Shown: piece by piece, positions 4,426 to 5,474 of the stretch
Numbering within the stretch: position 1 is the first letter of the stretch
How the letters are laid out: each line of letters begins with the position of its first letter
Assembly: GCA_014860725.1 (NCBI GenBank)
Contig: JACZJD010000160.1
Coordinates: 1-5,474, forward strand
DNA length: 5,474 nucleotides
Direction of reading: 5' to 3'
Source of the DNA: Aquamicrobium sp.
GTDB lineage: Bacteria; Pseudomonadota; Alphaproteobacteria; Rhizobiales; Rhizobiaceae
The notes under the pieces: generated by a model
What the model was told of the DNA's origin: nothing
The model's input: only the letters and a program-made list of their open reading frames with translations
The model's database searches: none
Made by a program: the position numbers and the translations under genes

Positions 4426-5474
4426 ATGAAGCGCGTCCTTTTCGACGATGCAGAGATCGCGGAGCACGGTGACTGGAACGACATCGGCGAGCATGCGATG
4501 GCGGCGCTCGATTCCGTCATCAACGACGCGATCGGCTATCCGGCTCACTGGGCGGCCTTCACCGTGGCGCAGAAGTCCGCCCAGGAGGTGACGGTTTCGG
4601 TCGGCCGTTATCTGGCGGGCGACAAGGTCTTCAGCCAGGACGCGGCCGTCGACATCAACCTGCAGGTCTACATCCCGATCGCGCCGAGCGATGAGCGCTG
4701 GGTGGCGCTGATCCTGCGCGGCGAGGAGGTGACGGTCGCCGTCAACCGCAATTTCGAGACGAGCGAGGACCCCGAGACCTCGATCCCGGTCAACCGCGCC
4801 ACGCCGAAGCGGCTGGAGCGCCGGGTCAACGTCGTCGTGCAGCAGGGCAACGCCGCGCCGCCGCCGGCACTCAAGCCGGCGATCGCCGAGACCGATGCCT
4901 GCATCGCGATGGTGCTGCTCAAGACCACCGGCGTGACCACCATCGAGCCCGGCGAGCGGTGGCGGGCGAAGAGCCTGTTCGAAGTCGAAGGCCGGCTGTC
5001 GGGCGTCGAGGTCAACCTCGACAGCCTGTTTGCCAGGACGGCGACGATCGAGACCGACATCGCCAACATCACCAGCCGCCTGTCCGACATCCCGAACCCG
5101 GCGATCATCCGCCAGATGCAGCGCGACATCGGCGCGACGCGCCGACAGATCATGCTGCCCGACGAGCAGCGCGCCTACGCCTTCGACGCCGGCCTCACCT
5201 ACGAGATATGGGACCCGGCCCATGCGCACTGGCTGGCGCGGGTGCGCGAAGGCATCCGCGGGGCCATCCTCGCCCGAGGGGCCGCCGGTGTGCCGCTCCT
5301 CGTCGAGCAGTTGAAGTCGGCCGACAAGGCTCTCTTCCACCTCGGCCTGCGCGTGGCGCGCGAGCTGCCCGGCCCCGAGGCCACGGACGCGGTGATCGCC
5401 GAGCTGGGCAAGGCGACGCCCGAGCGCCAGCCGTTGCTCTTCCTCGCCTTGGCCGACCGCAAGGACCCCAAGGC
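4426..5474 (+). CDS. Putative tail-fibre / baseplate-attached structural protein (3' partial, possibly chimeric)
   Basis: This is an open frame of 349 complete codons running off the right edge. It follows gpI, where P2-like phages encode the fibre (gpH). The first part (1-45, containing DWNDIGEHAMAALDSVINDA) and the strand-rich segment VTVSVGRYLAGDKVFSQDA (55-73) resemble the N-terminal, virion-attaching part of large fibre or host-specificity proteins. Strands around 78-108 follow, then a proline-rich linker (144-151). Residues about 185-245 alternate hydrophobic positions in a way that suggests a helical or coiled-coil stretch (LFARTATIETDIANITSRL). YAFDAGLTYEIWDPAHAHWLARVREGIR (251-278) looks like the end of the phage-type sequence. 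From about residue 279 the protein changes to a HEAT-like helical repeat. The phage part is assigned by position and general style, not by a firm family match. No adhesin tip or chaperone is visible. Confidence 0.7.
   Translation, partial: MKRVLFDDAEIAEHGDWNDIGEHAMAALDSVINDAIGYPAHWAAFTVAQKSAQEVTVSVGRYLAGDKVFSQDAAVDINLQVYIPIAPSDERWVALILRGEEVTVAVNRNFETSEDPETSIPVNRATPKRLERRVNVVVQQGNAAPPPALKPAIAETDACIAMVLLKTTGVTTIEPGERWRAKSLFEVEGRLSGVEVNLDSLFARTATIETDIANITSRLSDIPNPAIIRQMQRDIGATRRQIMLPDEQRAYAFDAGLTYEIWDPAHAHWLARVREGIRGAILARGAAGVPLLVEQLKSADKALFHLGLRVARELPGPEATDAVIAELGKATPERQPLLFLALADRKDPK
5257..5474 (+). other. HEAT-repeat-like segment, suspected foreign join
   Basis: In the same frame as the gene above, residues 278-349 read RGAILARGAAGVPLLVEQL, then DKALFHLGLRVARELPG (300-316), EATDAVIAELGKA (318-330) and ERQPLLFLALADRKDPK (333-349). 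Paired amphipathic helices with an R-A-x-x-L-P-G turn and the 'PLLFLALADRKDPK' step are typical of HEAT-repeat proteins, such as the large secreted or cytoplasmic ones common in Planctomycetota and Verrucomicrobiota. That taxonomic comparison is from memory of the family, not a search. Leu TTG codons occur at 5311, 5434 and 5449 but nowhere else in frame in this window, and five AAG Lys codons fall in the last 55 codons. The join would lie near 5250-5275. Confidence 0.55.

Larger units (their letters stand above)
1..5259 (+). mobile_element. Mu/P2-type contractile-tail prophage structural segment
   Basis: Consecutive + strand genes match the head-completion and baseplate genes of Mu- and P2-like myophages: DUF1320 (Mu gp36), gpG/gpS, a gp37-like protein, then V, W, J, I and a fibre-like protein. 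Their order and tight overlaps are typical of a late operon. No attachment site, integrase, transposase or host gene is in the window, so it cannot be told whether this is an integrated prophage, a free phage, or a tail-only particle of the pyocin type. The Mu-like head-joining genes argue against a tail-only particle. The right boundary is set where the last reading frame changes character and is approximate. Confidence 0.88.

Noticed and set aside
4309..5340. Long open frame of 343 codons on the minus strand
   Set aside because: It lies opposite the well-supported gpI end and fibre-like gene. It is rich in Arg, His, Asp and Ala, as expected for the antisense of G+C-rich coding DNA, and shows no family motif.
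1..5474. Search for defence genes, toxin-antitoxin pairs, CRISPR arrays, tRNAs, retroelements or insertion sequences
   Set aside because: The window is almost wholly filled by structural phage genes. No repeat array, cloverleaf, transposase or reverse-transcriptase motif is visible on either strand.

Overview
The window is a GC-rich (roughly two-thirds G+C by eye) block of late structural genes from a contractile-tailed, Mu/P2-type prophage or phage. The style of the proteins and the codon choice (C or G at nearly every third position, Leu almost only CTG/CTC) suggest an alphaproteobacterial host, probably Hyphomicrobiales. That host call is inference; no host gene is present to confirm it. 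Every confident gene is on the + strand and both ends of the window cut a gene.

Layout: 1-163 is the 3' end of an unrecognised small phage protein. 164-253 is the only real intergenic gap and holds two G+C hairpins. Next come the head-tail joining genes: a Mu gp36-like DUF1320 protein (254-673), a Mu gpG / P2 gpS-like virion morphogenesis protein (684-1163) and a gp37/tail-terminator-like protein (1160-1714). A baseplate and spike cassette in P2 order follows: gpV spike (1707-2240), a small unknown protein (2254-2475), gpW (2476-2859), gpJ (2856-3782) and gpI (3779-4414). The last gene (4426 to the edge) begins like a tail-fibre or baseplate-attached structural protein.

The genes fit one late operon. 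Stops and starts overlap or abut at 1160, 1707, 2476, 2856 and 3779, which implies translational coupling. DUF1320, gpG and gp37-like proteins would finish the head and neck. V would form the iron-tipped spike, W/J/I the baseplate wedges, and the last gene would attach receptor-binding structures. No sheath, tube, tape-measure, lysis, integration or regulatory gene is in view. Going from gp37 straight to V implies that Mu-type head completion is joined to a P2-order tail module, with sheath and tube lying elsewhere.

The strangest signal is at the right edge. From about base 5257 the last reading frame stops looking like a phage structural protein and becomes a HEAT-repeat-like helical sequence. 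TTG leucine codons, absent from every other gene in the window, appear three times in its last 55 codons. This is either a chimeric assembly join or a real domain fusion. I lean towards a chimera. I see no defence system, CRISPR array, tRNA or other accessory cargo.
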